Source: JAFGTP01 sp964472715
Lineage (GTDB): Bacteria > Fidelibacterota > UBA2242 > JAFGTP01
Assembly: GCA_964472715.1 (NCBI GenBank)
Contig: CAYYMT010000049.1
Coordinates: 1-24,378 of the forward strand
Reading direction: 5' to 3'
DNA length: 24,378 bases
The position numbers and the translations under genes were made by a program. Positions within the stretch are counted from its first letter, which is position 1, and each line of letters starts with the position of its first letter. Of this stretch, positions 1 through 7,917 are shown one piece after another. The notes under the pieces are model-generated. The model was not told the DNA's origin. It saw only the letters and a program-made list of their open reading frames with translations, and searched no databases.

Positions 1-37
1 GTAAAGATGGGATAGTATGCTGGATTAACAGTACAAC

Positions 38-184
38 TTACAGATCACACTTGTCTTCATCACTGCAATGACAGCTGCAATTATTGCAGCCCTGGTAAGG
101 CTTTGTAAATTTGGTTTTCAATTTATTGAACAAATAAAACCCGGCAATGATAACCAGTCCTATAACAATTAATAATTCTAACAT
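38..184 (-). CDS. FeoB-associated Cys-rich membrane protein (48 aa)
   Basis: Small protein read directly from the minus strand. It starts with ATG at 184, one base past the feoB stop codon, behind a good AGGAG ribosome site that lies inside the 3' end of feoB, so translation is probably coupled to feoB. Residues 3-19 form one hydrophobic helix (ELLIVIGLVIIAGFYLF). A short basic stretch follows (KLKTKFTK), then a Cys-rich tail with Cys at 33, 36, 38, 40 and 46 (CNNCSCHC). This layout is that of the FeoB-associated Cys-rich membrane proteins found after feoB in many anaerobes. Its role is not settled; an accessory or metal-handling partner of FeoB in the inner membrane is the usual inference. 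The family assignment rests on layout and position. Confidence 0.85.
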   Translation of the reverse strand: MLELLIVIGLVIIAGFYLFNKLKTKFTKPYQGCNNCSCHCSDEDKCDL

Positions 185-185
185 A

Positions 186-2357
186 TTATACTCCTATTCC
201 TAAAAAAGACCCTGTCTGATAGATTGCCACGGCCACAAAATAGGCGACAAACAATGTGTAAGCGGCCTGAAAAAGCGGCCATTTCCAGCTGCCGGTTTCT
301 TTCCTCACCACCGCCAGTGTGGCAATACAGGGAATATAAATCATTATAAAAAACATCAGCGACACCGCCATCAGTCGATTATAGGCCGGGTCCCGCTTGA
401 TCTCCTGCTGAAGGCCCGATTCCGATTCCAGTTCGGCTTCATCACTGACGCCATAGAGAATACCCATGGTGCTGATAAAAACCTCTTTGGCAGCAGTAGC
501 CGCGAAAAGGCCAACCCCGATTTTCCAGTCAAATCCCGCCGGCTCCAGAGCCGGTTCCATAAATTTCCCAACCCGGCCGCCGAAACTGTATTCCACCGCG
601 GTTGGTACACTTTCGTTCTCCTTAATACTCTGTTCCTGAGCGGGCGCTGGTGAATTATTGACTATCTGCTCCGGCGGTTTCGGATAACTCAGAAAAAACC
701 AGATCAGGATTGAAGCGGCTAAAATGACTGTACCGGCTTTTTTAACATAGGAACCGGATTTTTCTATCATATGCTGAAAAATACTGCGTATTGTAGGCAC
801 CCGGTAAGGCGGCAATTCCATGACAAAGGGCGTCTGTTCGCCGGCAAAGATCGTCTTTCTGAAAATAAGCGCCATAATAAAAGCGATCAACCAGCCGGAC
901 AACCAGATCAACCAGAATATCAGACCGGCCCGGTCCGGGAAAAAGACAGCTGTCAGCATGGCAATAACCGGTGTTTTCGCGCTACACATCATAATTGGTG
1001 ACACGAGAATGGTAACCAGCCGGTCTTTCGGATTAGACAGCACCCGCGCGCTCATCACGCCCGGCACCGCACAACCGGTGGAAACCATAAAAGGAATAAA
1101 ACTCCGGCCATGCAAGCCAAACAAATGAAAAAATTTGTCCATTACAAAAGCAGCCCGGGCCATATATCCCGTATCTTCCAGAATCGAGAGGCAAATAAAC
1201 AGAAAGACCACCAGTGGCAGGAAAACCAGAACACCACCAACACCGTCGATAATACCGCCGGTGATAAAATCCCGCAGCACACCTTCCGCCATATGAGCAT
1301 TCAAAAAGTTTTTCGCGCCGGTAAAAAATCCCTCGATCAAAACACCCAAAGGGTCACCCAGTGAAAAGGTGATCTGATATATTAAATACATGATTAAAAG
1401 GAAGATCGGAATACCAAAAAATTTATTTAATACAATAGAATCAATCTTTTCCGTAAGATTGCTGCCGGTAATGGTCTTGTCCTGTTTTAACGATTCTTTC
1501 AGGGCGCCGTGAATATACCCATAGCGCTGCTCACTGATAACAATCTCGCTGTCTTCGCCAAAATGCTTTTCAATGAACCGAATAATCTCCCTGGTACTTG
1601 CTAAAACCTCATTGGCATTGGCATGATTTTCCCTAATTTTTTTAATGGCATCATGATCGTTTTCCAATAACTTTATCGCCATCCAATGGGTCGGGAAGTG
1701 CTGGCAAAAGTTTTGATCGGTTTTAAGCAGATCAATGATCTTCAAATGGGCTTTTTCCACTTCATGGCCGTAATTCACATGGCGTCTTGTAGTGTCGATA
1801 CGTCCGTGGGCAACTCTTACAGCGCTTCTGATCAACTCCTTTAATCCATGACCCTTGGTGCCAATGGTTTTTACCAGTGGAATCCCCAACAATTTCGACA
1901 GGGTTTTCTCATCGATCTGCAACCCTTTTTGTTCGGCCTCGTCACTCATATTCAGCGCACCGACAACCGGAATTCCCAGTTCCTGAAATTGCAATAGGAG
2001 ATAGAGATTACGCTCCAGATTGGTGGAATCCATCACATCGATGATCACATCAGGTTTGTCATTCAAAACAAAATCCCGGGAAACAATTTCTTCAATGGAA
2101 TAGGCAGACAGGCTATAGGTGCCGGGTAAATCAACCAATTCAACCTGATGTTTTCCATGCCATAAATGGCCGGACTTTTTTTCCACCGTGACACCGGGAT
2201 AATTACCAATTTTTTGATTTTGATGGGCCAGGTAATTAAAAATAGTGGTTTTTCCGGAATTGGGATTGCCGGTGATGGCTATTTTTATCTTTTCACCAAA
2301 CCGGTGTTGGTGCTTGAAACGGCCGCGATTATGATGTTGCTTTTTTCTGAATAACAT
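186..2357 (-). CDS. feoB: Ferrous iron transporter FeoB
   Basis: Inner-membrane Fe(II) transporter of 723 residues, the normal length for the family. The N-terminal G domain shows G1 GNPNSGKT (30-37), G2 Thr in GVTVEK (about 57), G3 DLPG (76-79) and G4 NMSD (136-139, fitting NxxD). The membrane half carries the FeoB signatures EDTGYMARAAFVMD and GCAVPGVMSAR, then a second gate and the C-terminal AATAAKEVFISTMGILYG segment. The first 22 residues are rich in Lys, Arg and His and precede the usual start of the G domain. The ATG overlaps the feoA stop by one base (TAATG), so the two are translationally coupled. Transcription is probably controlled by the DtxR-type regulator that heads the operon. 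Confidence 0.97.
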   Translation of the reverse strand: MLFRKKQHHNRGRFKHQHRFGEKIKIAITGNPNSGKTTIFNYLAHQNQKIGNYPGVTVEKKSGHLWHGKHQVELVDLPGTYSLSAYSIEEIVSRDFVLNDKPDVIIDVMDSTNLERNLYLLLQFQELGIPVVGALNMSDEAEQKGLQIDEKTLSKLLGIPLVKTIGTKGHGLKELIRSAVRVAHGRIDTTRRHVNYGHEVEKAHLKIIDLLKTDQNFCQHFPTHWMAIKLLENDHDAIKKIRENHANANEVLASTREIIRFIEKHFGEDSEIVISEQRYGYIHGALKESLKQDKTITGSNLTEKIDSIVLNKFFGIPIFLLIMYLIYQITFSLGDPLGVLIEGFFTGAKNFLNAHMAEGVLRDFITGGIIDGVGGVLVFLPLVVFLFICLSILEDTGYMARAAFVMDKFFHLFGLHGRSFIPFMVSTGCAVPGVMSARVLSNPKDRLVTILVSPIMMCSAKTPVIAMLTAVFFPDRAGLIFWLIWLSGWLIAFIMALIFRKTIFAGEQTPFVMELPPYRVPTIRSIFQHMIEKSGSYVKKAGTVILAASILIWFFLSYPKPPEQIVNNSPAPAQEQSIKENESVPTAVEYSFGGRVGKFMEPALEPAGFDWKIGVGLFAATAAKEVFISTMGILYGVSDEAELESESGLQQEIKRDPAYNRLMAVSLMFFIMIYIPCIATLAVVRKETGSWKWPLFQAAYTLFVAYFVAVAIYQTGSFLGIGV

Positions 2358-2611
2358 TAATTAGTAACCTTTACATTAATCAATTCTGCTTCGGATCGCC
2401 GCAGGGAAACTTTTGAGTTTTTTATCTCTATTTCAATGGGATCGCGGAAAAGGGCTTCCCGCAAAACCACCCCCGGTTCCTCCTTAATAAAACCGATATC
2501 CACCAGCCGGCGGCGAATTTCCCCTTTGGCCAGTACTTTTTTTACTTTGAACGTCTCACCCGGTTTCAAATCGGCCAGAGATTTGTAATTATATTCATTA
2601 TTCATTGACAA
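2357..2611 (-). CDS. feoA: FeoA, small SH3-like cytosolic partner of FeoB
   Basis: An 84-residue protein with the FeoA fold pattern: the segment SLADLKPGETFKVKKVL is followed by RRRLVDIGFIKEEPGVVL and the closing strands IEIEIKNSKVSLRRSEA. FeoA is a small SH3-like cytosolic protein needed for full FeoB-dependent Fe(II) uptake. Its start lies 14 bases inside the end of the upstream regulator gene and its stop overlaps the feoB start by one base, so regulator, feoA and feoB form one tightly packed operon. Confidence 0.95.
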   Translation of the reverse strand: MSMNNEYNYKSLADLKPGETFKVKKVLAKGEIRRRLVDIGFIKEEPGVVLREALFRDPIEIEIKNSKVSLRRSEAELINVKVTN

Positions 2612-3323
2612 TACTCACCTCCACCTGTTTCCCGAATTTTCCAGGGACTTCAATGTCCTGGTTTTGATGCCTGATGATGAAGCGGTCGGGATGATGTTCC
2701 CGCATGGCGATCTCCAGGCCGGGCAACAACCCCTTGTTCAGGAAAAAATCACGGGTTTCCGGATTGGCGCTCAGCAGCATGATCTTCGCCCGTTGCCGGG
2801 GCTGCAGATCGGTCAGCAATATGTGCTTGTGATCCTGGTATTGGTGAGGAAAAACATCAGGTATGCAAAAGTAGTCATCTTCAGTATTGTTGTCGACACA
2901 CTGTTTGAAAAGATTGATCAGGTTAGTGTCCACTTTTGGGCAATGATTTAAAAACTGGTAAAGCAGCCCCAGCCGTTTCAGCGACTGGTCACTGAGATGA
3001 TGCTCCAGTGAACAGGCTTCGGTTTTTGCCTGAGGCCGTGTGGTGCCCAAAACATCATGCAAAAAATTCTGCAGAAATTCCGTTCGCCGGGCAAAATACC
3101 GCGCTGCTTTTTCACCTTTGGGTGTTAGTTCGATAAACCCTCTGGATTGATAAAAAATCCAGTCCTCTTTGGCCAGTTTTTTCATCGATTCTGTAACAGA
3201 GGGCATACTCACCCCTTTTTTACCGGCGATTTCTTTCACCCGGGCCACGCGGTTTTTATTGACCAGGCCATGGATGATTTTTAAATAATCCTGTTGGGAC
3301 TCTGATAAAATTGTTTCATACAT
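2598..3323 (-). CDS. DtxR/MntR-family metal-dependent repressor with C-terminal FeoA-like domain
   Basis: Protein of 241 residues if started at the ATG at 3323. An in-frame TTG at 3338 would add five residues, but the predicted transcription start falls almost on it, so the ATG is preferred. Order of parts: winged helix-turn-helix (about 10-75, with VKEIAGKKGVSMPSVTESM), dimerisation and metal-binding domain (about 75-150), a linker, and a C-terminal SH3/FeoA-like domain (about 170-241). In the segment EACSLEHH the Cys, Glu and His (104, 107, 108) match the DtxR primary site (C102, E105, H106). Asp in QDYLK matches Asp8 of MntR rather than Met10 of DtxR. It heads the feo operon, so Fe(II)-dependent autorepression is the likely role. 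No strong ribosome site is seen. Confidence 0.92.
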   Translation of the reverse strand: MYETILSESQQDYLKIIHGLVNKNRVARVKEIAGKKGVSMPSVTESMKKLAKEDWIFYQSRGFIELTPKGEKAARYFARRTEFLQNFLHDVLGTTRPQAKTEACSLEHHLSDQSLKRLGLLYQFLNHCPKVDTNLINLFKQCVDNNTEDDYFCIPDVFPHQYQDHKHILLTDLQPRQRAKIMLLSANPETRDFFLNKGLLPGLEIAMREHHPDRFIIRHQNQDIEVPGKFGKQVEVSIVNE

Positions 3324-3347
3324 AATACACTCAATCAAATTATTCCA

Positions 3348-3376
3348 AATTTAATTAGGTTTAGCTAATTAAGCAA
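3348..3376 (-). promoter_or_regulatory. Candidate promoter of the regulator-feoAB operon
   Basis: On the minus strand TTGCTT (3376-3371) and TAAATT (3353-3348) are separated by exactly 17 bases. Both boxes are weak matches to the sigma-70 consensus (3/6 and 4/6). The case rests on the spacing, the position about 25-50 bases ahead of the ATG at 3323, and the palindrome filling the spacer. It would give a leader of roughly 18 bases. Confidence 0.4.
3351..3372. promoter_or_regulatory. DtxR-box-like operator palindrome
   Basis: A perfect inverted repeat with 8-base arms TTAATTAG and CTAATTAA and a 6-base centre (GTTTAG). The TTAGGTTTAGCTAA core resembles published DtxR/MntR-family operators, which centre on TTAGGTTAGCCTAA-like sequences. 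It lies between the divergent regulator-feo operon and the flavin oxidase gene, over the spacer of the candidate minus-strand promoter and 70 bases before the oxidase start. The most economical reading is that the regulator binds here with Fe(II) to shut its own operon; control of the oxidase is possible but unproven. Confidence 0.75.
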
Positions 3377-3441
3377 TAAAAATTGCCTTTTTGTTTTATT
3401 ATCCTTTTCTATAACTTAAAGTATAAAAAAAGAGGAGTATT

Positions 3442-4469
3442 ATGCCTGACAAATGGACCAGCTGGAACGAGAACATCACTCACAGTTATGAGCAAATTTT
3501 TAAACCGGAGACCGAAGAAGAAATCTCAGCAATCGTCAAAAAATGCAATAAGGTCCGCATGGTCGGTACCGGCAAGAGTTCGGCCGATATCGTTGCCGGA
3601 ACCCCGAATTTGATCTCTTACGAAAATTACAATAGAATCTTATCCATCGATGAGAATAAGTTACAAGTGACCGTACAGCCGGGTATTACTCTGAAAGAAA
3701 TGTTGAAAGCCCTGGAAGCCGCAGGTCTGGCTTTTCCGGCCTTACCCGACATTGATACAATCACTGTTGGTGGCGCCATTGCCACCGGCACTCACGGTAC
3801 CGCCCGGGAAGCCCATACATTATCAGAATACATAGATCGCCTGAACCTGGTGACAGCAAATGGAAAAGTCGAACAGATAACCCGGCAGGACAAGCGCTTT
3901 GACGCGGTTAAAATTTCCCTGGGTGTTTTGGGCATTATTACGGAAGTAACTTTTCAATGTATTCCAAAGAAAGCAATGAATGTCATTGAGCGGCCCATGA
4001 AAGACTCCGTGTGGCTGAAAAATTACCGCAAAATGCTGAAGGAAAATGATTTTCTGCGAATTTTATTTCTTCCCCATACCAATCACGGCTATGTAATCAC
4101 CGGCAATTATACAACACCGGAAAACAGAATCAAGCCCAAAAAAGGCCCGTGGTATCACAAATACAGACGCAACTTTTCAAAATTTTTCTATGGCCGGTCC
4201 ATAAAAAGGCCCCGTATTACCGCCCTTGCCAACAAAATAATTTACCTGCTCTTTTTCTTTAACCGGCAGCAAAAACAGGGCTCCTTATATGACGCCACCG
4301 TTACCAAGTCAAGGGGNNNNNNNNNNNNNNNNNNNNNNNNNNNNNNNNNNNNNNNNNNNNNNNNNNNNNNNNNNNNNNNNNNNNNNNNNNNNNNNNNNNN
4401 NNNNNNNNNNNNNNNNAGGGTAAATTCCTGAATGATTATCTTGAAAAACTATTTACAAAAAAGCCCTGA
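3442..4469 (+). CDS. FAD-dependent sugar-lactone/polyol oxidase (ALO/GULO-like), broken by an assembly gap
   Basis: The N-terminal 292 residues and the last 16 residues of a flavin oxidase are visible. The start ATG has a strong GAGGAG site. The FAD-binding PP-loop domain shows the P-loop-like VGTGKSSADI (41-50), a VTVQPGITLKEML strand and the hallmark TVGGAIATGTHGT. This is the layout of L-gulonolactone/D-arabinonolactone/alditol oxidases. Lys45 sits where GULO/ALO enzymes have the His that bonds FAD covalently (GxGHSPSD), so FAD is probably held noncovalently. After the gap the frame GKFLNDYLEKLF ends at a TGA (4467-4469) and looks like the family C-terminus. It is two bases out of phase with the first part across the 100 Ns, so the gap length is not the true one. 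Substrate unknown. Confidence 0.85.
4317..4416. other. Assembly gap, 100 Ns
   Basis: Exactly 100 undetermined bases inside the oxidase gene. This round number is the usual placeholder for a gap of unknown size. Family members of about 410-430 residues would need roughly 300-400 bases here rather than 100, which also fits the frame mismatch across the gap. Confidence 0.98.
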
Positions 4470-4695
4470 TTCTATTAGTTCTGTTGTCAAAAAAGTGATT
4501 TGTATCATTACTTCTGTTCTGAAAATCAGTTAATTTATGTCCATGTTCGATTTTTTAATTATTTAAATTGATTTTTTACAACATAAAGTTATAGTTTAGT
4601 AATCATAATCAAAAAATCTTTGTTTGTGAGCTAAAACACTTCTGTTAAGGCATATTATAATTAGGTTTATTTCAGAACTTATGAAAGAGTGAAAA
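4470..4695. other. AT-rich intergenic region ahead of the LPP20-like cluster
   Basis: 226 bases with no open frame of note. A perfect TATAAT lies at 4656-4661, 34 bases before the next start codon, without a good -35 box at the normal spacing, so it is only a possible promoter. A weak 7-bp stem (AAGTGAT with ATTACTT, one G-T pair) near 4492-4512 has no T-run and is not a convincing terminator. Confidence 0.4.
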
Positions 4696-5958
4696 ATGAT
4701 GTACAGAACAAAAATATTAATTGCGACTCTATTTATTATCTCACTGGCCTGGGCTAAAAGTTATTATCCCCGCTCCAATGAAGCCGCATACCTGGAAACC
4801 ACTGAACCCGGTACCGTGATGATAAGGGCAACCGGCATTGGCATCGACAAGGAACACAGAAAACCAAAAAACAGTGAACTGGACAAAAGCGCGAACCTGG
4901 ATGCCAGAAGAGCCGCTGTCTGGTTTGTGCTGCTGGGTGGGTCTGATCCTTTGATCGGCAATGAAACTGAAAAAGCCCTGCTGGACCAATATCAGAAAGA
5001 TTTTTTTAAAAAGAGTAATATCAAAAAATTTATCGCCTGGGAATCAGATTACTACGACAGCCGTATTCGCATGGGCGATAAACTCAAGATCACGAAGACA
5101 ATCAAAGTGAACCGGAGAATTTTGAAAGAAGAACTGGTCAATCGCAACATTGTCACGGGAAAAGATGAAATCGTCCGGCAATTGGGACGGCCCAATATCA
5201 TGGTTCTGCCGGAAAAGAAAATAGATATATCACAACTGGATTTACTGAAAACCGATCCGAACCTGAAAAAAGGCGCGGAAGTGATCGAATCCTATCTCAG
5301 CGCCGACGGCTACGAGGTGGTTATCCCGGAGCAGCAGGAAACCTTACAACAACTGGCCGCCGCGGAATTTGCCGTCTCAGGAATGGAAGAGGATTTCAGT
5401 TACATGATGGCCTTGTCAGTGGGCAGTGATGTTTATATCACCTATACCATCGATATTTCAGAAAAAACCATCGGTACAACCAGGGTCAAAAAAGCCTCGG
5501 TAGGCTGTCGCGCCTATGAGACCACAACCGCCCGTTTATTGGGGTCGGAAACCGGTTATTCCCCCTCCAGAAACACATCGGACGCCGTACTGATTGAAGA
5601 GGCCATGAAAGATGCCATTGATAAAGTGATATTGCGCGTCCTGGGTTATTGGGAAGAGGATATGGAAAATGGCATTCAGTACAAAATGATCGTCAAGGTC
5701 GACAGTGAATTTGATGAGTATGAAGCCGAAGATATTTTGTTTAATGTGACTGACCTGATTGACAAAATTACGACTGAAAAAAAGGAAAACATTTTCGCCG
5801 ATTACACCCTTGACCTGAATATATGGTGCGATAGGGAAAAATATAGCGCCTCTTCCGGTATTTATCGTGAATTGCGCAAAAAATATACCGGCAAAGGAAC
5901 ACTCCGGCGCGAAGTGATCACACGCAAAATGATCTTATTAAAAATTGTAAATGAATAA
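4696..5958 (+). CDS. Exported LPP20/FlgT-like protein (DUF6175-like)
   Basis: A 420-residue protein with a clear signal peptide (basic MMYRTK, hydrophobic core, probable cleavage after SLAWA at about 21). It has no lipobox Cys and is probably periplasmic or outer-membrane associated. Residues about 38-150 look like an FlgT/LPP20 N-terminal module: a glycine-rich strand (MIRATGIGIDKE) followed by an alanine-rich helix (SANLDARRAAVWFVLL). A second region starts at IMVLPEKK (about 168) and runs through GSDVYITYTIDIS, GCRAYETTTARLLG and an EEAMKDAIDKV helix. From memory this resembles Bacteroidota DUF6175 proteins and, more distantly, CsgG-like domains; this is unverified. It is the first of four consecutive genes with related modules. 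Function unknown. Confidence 0.7.
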   Translation: MMYRTKILIATLFIISLAWAKSYYPRSNEAAYLETTEPGTVMIRATGIGIDKEHRKPKNSELDKSANLDARRAAVWFVLLGGSDPLIGNETEKALLDQYQKDFFKKSNIKKFIAWESDYYDSRIRMGDKLKITKTIKVNRRILKEELVNRNIVTGKDEIVRQLGRPNIMVLPEKKIDISQLDLLKTDPNLKKGAEVIESYLSADGYEVVIPEQQETLQQLAAAEFAVSGMEEDFSYMMALSVGSDVYITYTIDISEKTIGTTRVKKASVGCRAYETTTARLLGSETGYSPSRNTSDAVLIEEAMKDAIDKVILRVLGYWEEDMENGIQYKMIVKVDSEFDEYEAEDILFNVTDLIDKITTEKKENIFADYTLDLNIWCDREKYSASSGIYRELRKKYTGKGTLRREVITRKMILLKIVNE

Positions 5959-5961
5959 AGA

Positions 5962-7293
5962 ATGGACAATAGAATGAGACCAAAATTTACATACCGGATA
6001 CTTTTAACACTGCTTTTTGCGGTTAGTTTGTTTGCAAAAATCCCCAAATGGGTCAGCGAAAACAGCCATCCGCAATATCCTTCAGAACAATTTTTTCTGG
6101 GCATCGGAATTAGCGAAGACCGCACGGAAGCCGAAGACCTGGCCCGGGCCAACCTGATCAAAGAAATCTCCGTCAAGATCAGTTCCGAACTTGAAAATGT
6201 TGACAATGAATTGATCAAAGATGGTCAGATAACATCAACATCCCGCATGACCCAAAAAATTAACAGCGCCGTTTCGGCTAATTTGGTGGGTGTGCAAATT
6301 GTCGAACTGGAAAAAGAAAAAAAGAATTATTATGCCCTGGCTGCTTTATCCAAAATGAAATATTTCACCACTTTGGAAATCAAAATGGACGAGGCCGCCC
6401 AACAGATCAAAAATCTAATGAATGACAGCGACAATCTGCAGGAAGAGGGCTTCCTGTTGACCGCCATTGACAACTATAATCAATGCCAGGCGCTGCTGTC
6501 CGATTATTCCGAAAAATCAGCCCTTTATACCGCCTTAACCGGCCGGAATTATGCCGCCCTGAAAGCGATTGACAGTTCCTCCATCGCCATGAAAATACAA
6601 CGGATCGTTGATAATACTATTCTATCTGTGGTTGACGGGAAAAATCAAACCGGCATCTCGGGCACCAAATTACCGGAAACCATTGTCCTGAGAGTTCTTT
6701 ACAAATCGCCTCTGCATAAGGAGGTTCCGGTGCAGAATCTGCCGGTGAAGATCGCCTATGAAAATGGCGACAAAATCGATAAAATTACGACAGGTACTGA
6801 CGGAAAATTATTTATCAACATCACCGCAGTCCCCACCGATGAAACCGGTAAAGAAGGAAAAGTCATTTTTCAGGCGGTTTTTAATAATGTAAAAAGGGAC
6901 ACACAATTGCCATCCACAACTCTTACCTACCAGGTGGAAACCACCCGGGTGACTTTTGCCGTCGTGGTCGATAATACCGCCCTGCAAAATAAACTTGCCG
7001 GCATGATTGCCGAAAACGGGTACTCGGTTTCATCTAAAGGTGATTTTCGAATTAATGCCAACACAACGGTGGAAGATGAAAAAGTCATTGAATCACCCTT
7101 TGGCAAAATGTATATGGTGAAAGTATCCGCCAATTTTAATATGGTCGATAATAATAATCAAACTGTTGCATCGCTTCAAACCAGCGGCCGGGCAACAGAA
7201 AAATCAGCCGAATCAGCACGTCAAAGTGCCGTGAAGAATATAAAAGTAAACCGTAAAGACTTAATTGCATTCCTTGCAAAAGCAATTGATTGA
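5962..7293 (+). CDS. Exported LPP20-domain protein with FlgT-like multi-domain layout
   Basis: A 443-residue protein starting three bases after the previous stop, so co-transcribed. An alternative start is the second Met at 5974 (MRPKFTY). Signal peptide with likely cleavage after SLFA (about 25), leaving KIPKW at the mature N-terminus. Order of parts: an LPP20 module (26-140: PKW, then FFLGIGIS, then an A-rich helix TEAEDLARANL), a helical TPR-like linker (about 140-205, AIDNYNQCQALL), a beta-rich Ig-like region (about 235-330, with LPVKIAYENG and TGTDGKLFINI), and a C-terminal alpha/beta domain (335-443) with a final Ser/Ala/Lys-rich helix. This recalls the three-part layout of FlgT, but no flagellar gene is near. 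Probably periplasmic or associated with the inner face of the outer membrane. Confidence 0.72.
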   Translation: MDNRMRPKFTYRILLTLLFAVSLFAKIPKWVSENSHPQYPSEQFFLGIGISEDRTEAEDLARANLIKEISVKISSELENVDNELIKDGQITSTSRMTQKINSAVSANLVGVQIVELEKEKKNYYALAALSKMKYFTTLEIKMDEAAQQIKNLMNDSDNLQEEGFLLTAIDNYNQCQALLSDYSEKSALYTALTGRNYAALKAIDSSSIAMKIQRIVDNTILSVVDGKNQTGISGTKLPETIVLRVLYKSPLHKEVPVQNLPVKIAYENGDKIDKITTGTDGKLFINITAVPTDETGKEGKVIFQAVFNNVKRDTQLPSTTLTYQVETTRVTFAVVVDNTALQNKLAGMIAENGYSVSSKGDFRINANTTVEDEKVIESPFGKMYMVKVSANFNMVDNNNQTVASLQTSGRATEKSAESARQSAVKNIKVNRKDLIAFLAKAID

Positions 7294-7317
7294 TAATTTT
7301 TTCGAAAGGAGAAAAAA

Positions 7318-7869
7318 ATGAGAAAATTCTTAGTCGTATTAATGATGGTTCCCTTAGCCCTTTTCTTAATGAATTGCGGCGGCAAACCAAAGGCAAAACT
7401 GAATGATATTCCCGACTGGTATCTGAATCCGCCACAGGCAGAAGATGCTATTCTGGAAGCCGGCGACGCCGTCAAACACAGCATGGGATTGGCAAAAGAA
7501 GCTGCCGATGCCAGAGCCAGAGACGCGATCGCGCGAACAATTGAAGTGAAAGTCAACTCTATGTTCAAAAACTTCATGCAGGAAAGTGGCGTAGGCGAAG
7601 AAGCGGAAGCATTGGAATTTACATCTTCCGTCAGCAAGCAGATCACTGCCAATGTCCTGCGCGGCGTGCGCATCACAAAACGTGACATGCGGCCCGAAGG
7701 CAACATGTACCACGCTTACTCACTGGCGCAATATGACCTGAACAGCCTGGTCCAGGAATCCCTGAATGCTGCCAGAAAGCAAAAAGCGCTGTATAATGAA
7801 GCTAAGGCAAACCTGAGTTTTCAGGAACTGGAAAAAGAAATCGAAAAGCTGGAAAATCTTGAAAATTAA
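7318..7869 (+). CDS. LPP20-family putative lipoprotein
   Basis: A 183-residue protein with a strong AAAGGAG site before ATG. The signal peptide ends in LMNC at Cys20, followed by GGK. Asn before Cys is atypical for a lipobox, but position, length and the following glycines support a lipoprotein. The mature part opens with the LPP20 signature IPDWYLNPP (about 30-38), then AILEAGDA, and an alanine-rich helix (AKEAADARARDAIARTI). It closes with a charged coiled-coil-like helix (LEKEIEKLENLEN). It is 24 bases downstream of the previous gene and followed by a terminator, so it ends the main cluster transcript. LPP20 relatives include FlgP of Vibrio and Lpp20 of Helicobacter, both outer-membrane lipoproteins. 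Confidence 0.82.
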   Translation: MRKFLVVLMMVPLALFLMNCGGKPKAKLNDIPDWYLNPPQAEDAILEAGDAVKHSMGLAKEAADARARDAIARTIEVKVNSMFKNFMQESGVGEEAEALEFTSSVSKQITANVLRGVRITKRDMRPEGNMYHAYSLAQYDLNSLVQESLNAARKQKALYNEAKANLSFQELEKEIEKLENLEN

Positions 7870-7877
7870 TTTGATCC

Positions 7878-7917
7878 AAAAAAGTCTCACCGCATAAATG
7901 TGGCGAGACTTTTTTTC
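7878..7917 (+). terminator. Rho-independent terminator after the LPP20 lipoprotein gene
   Basis: A stem of GTCTC paired with GAGAC continues, after one A-C mismatch, as CCGC paired with GTGG (one G-U), around an ATAAAT loop. It is preceded by six A and followed by seven T. The A and T flanks could extend the stem and let it act in both directions. It starts eight bases after the lipoprotein stop codon. Confidence 0.88.

Noticed and set aside
4417..4430. Stop codon after RVNS as the end of the flavin oxidase
   Set aside because: It depends on taking the 100 Ns as real length; another frame gives a family-like C-terminus ending at 4469.
4492..4512. Terminator after the flavin oxidase
   Set aside because: The stem is short with a G-T pair and no T-run follows.
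7221..7706. Long minus-strand open frame opposite the LPP20 lipoprotein
   Set aside because: It spans a gene boundary, overlaps a well-supported lipoprotein gene, has no ribosome site and shows no recognisable motif; it is a shadow.
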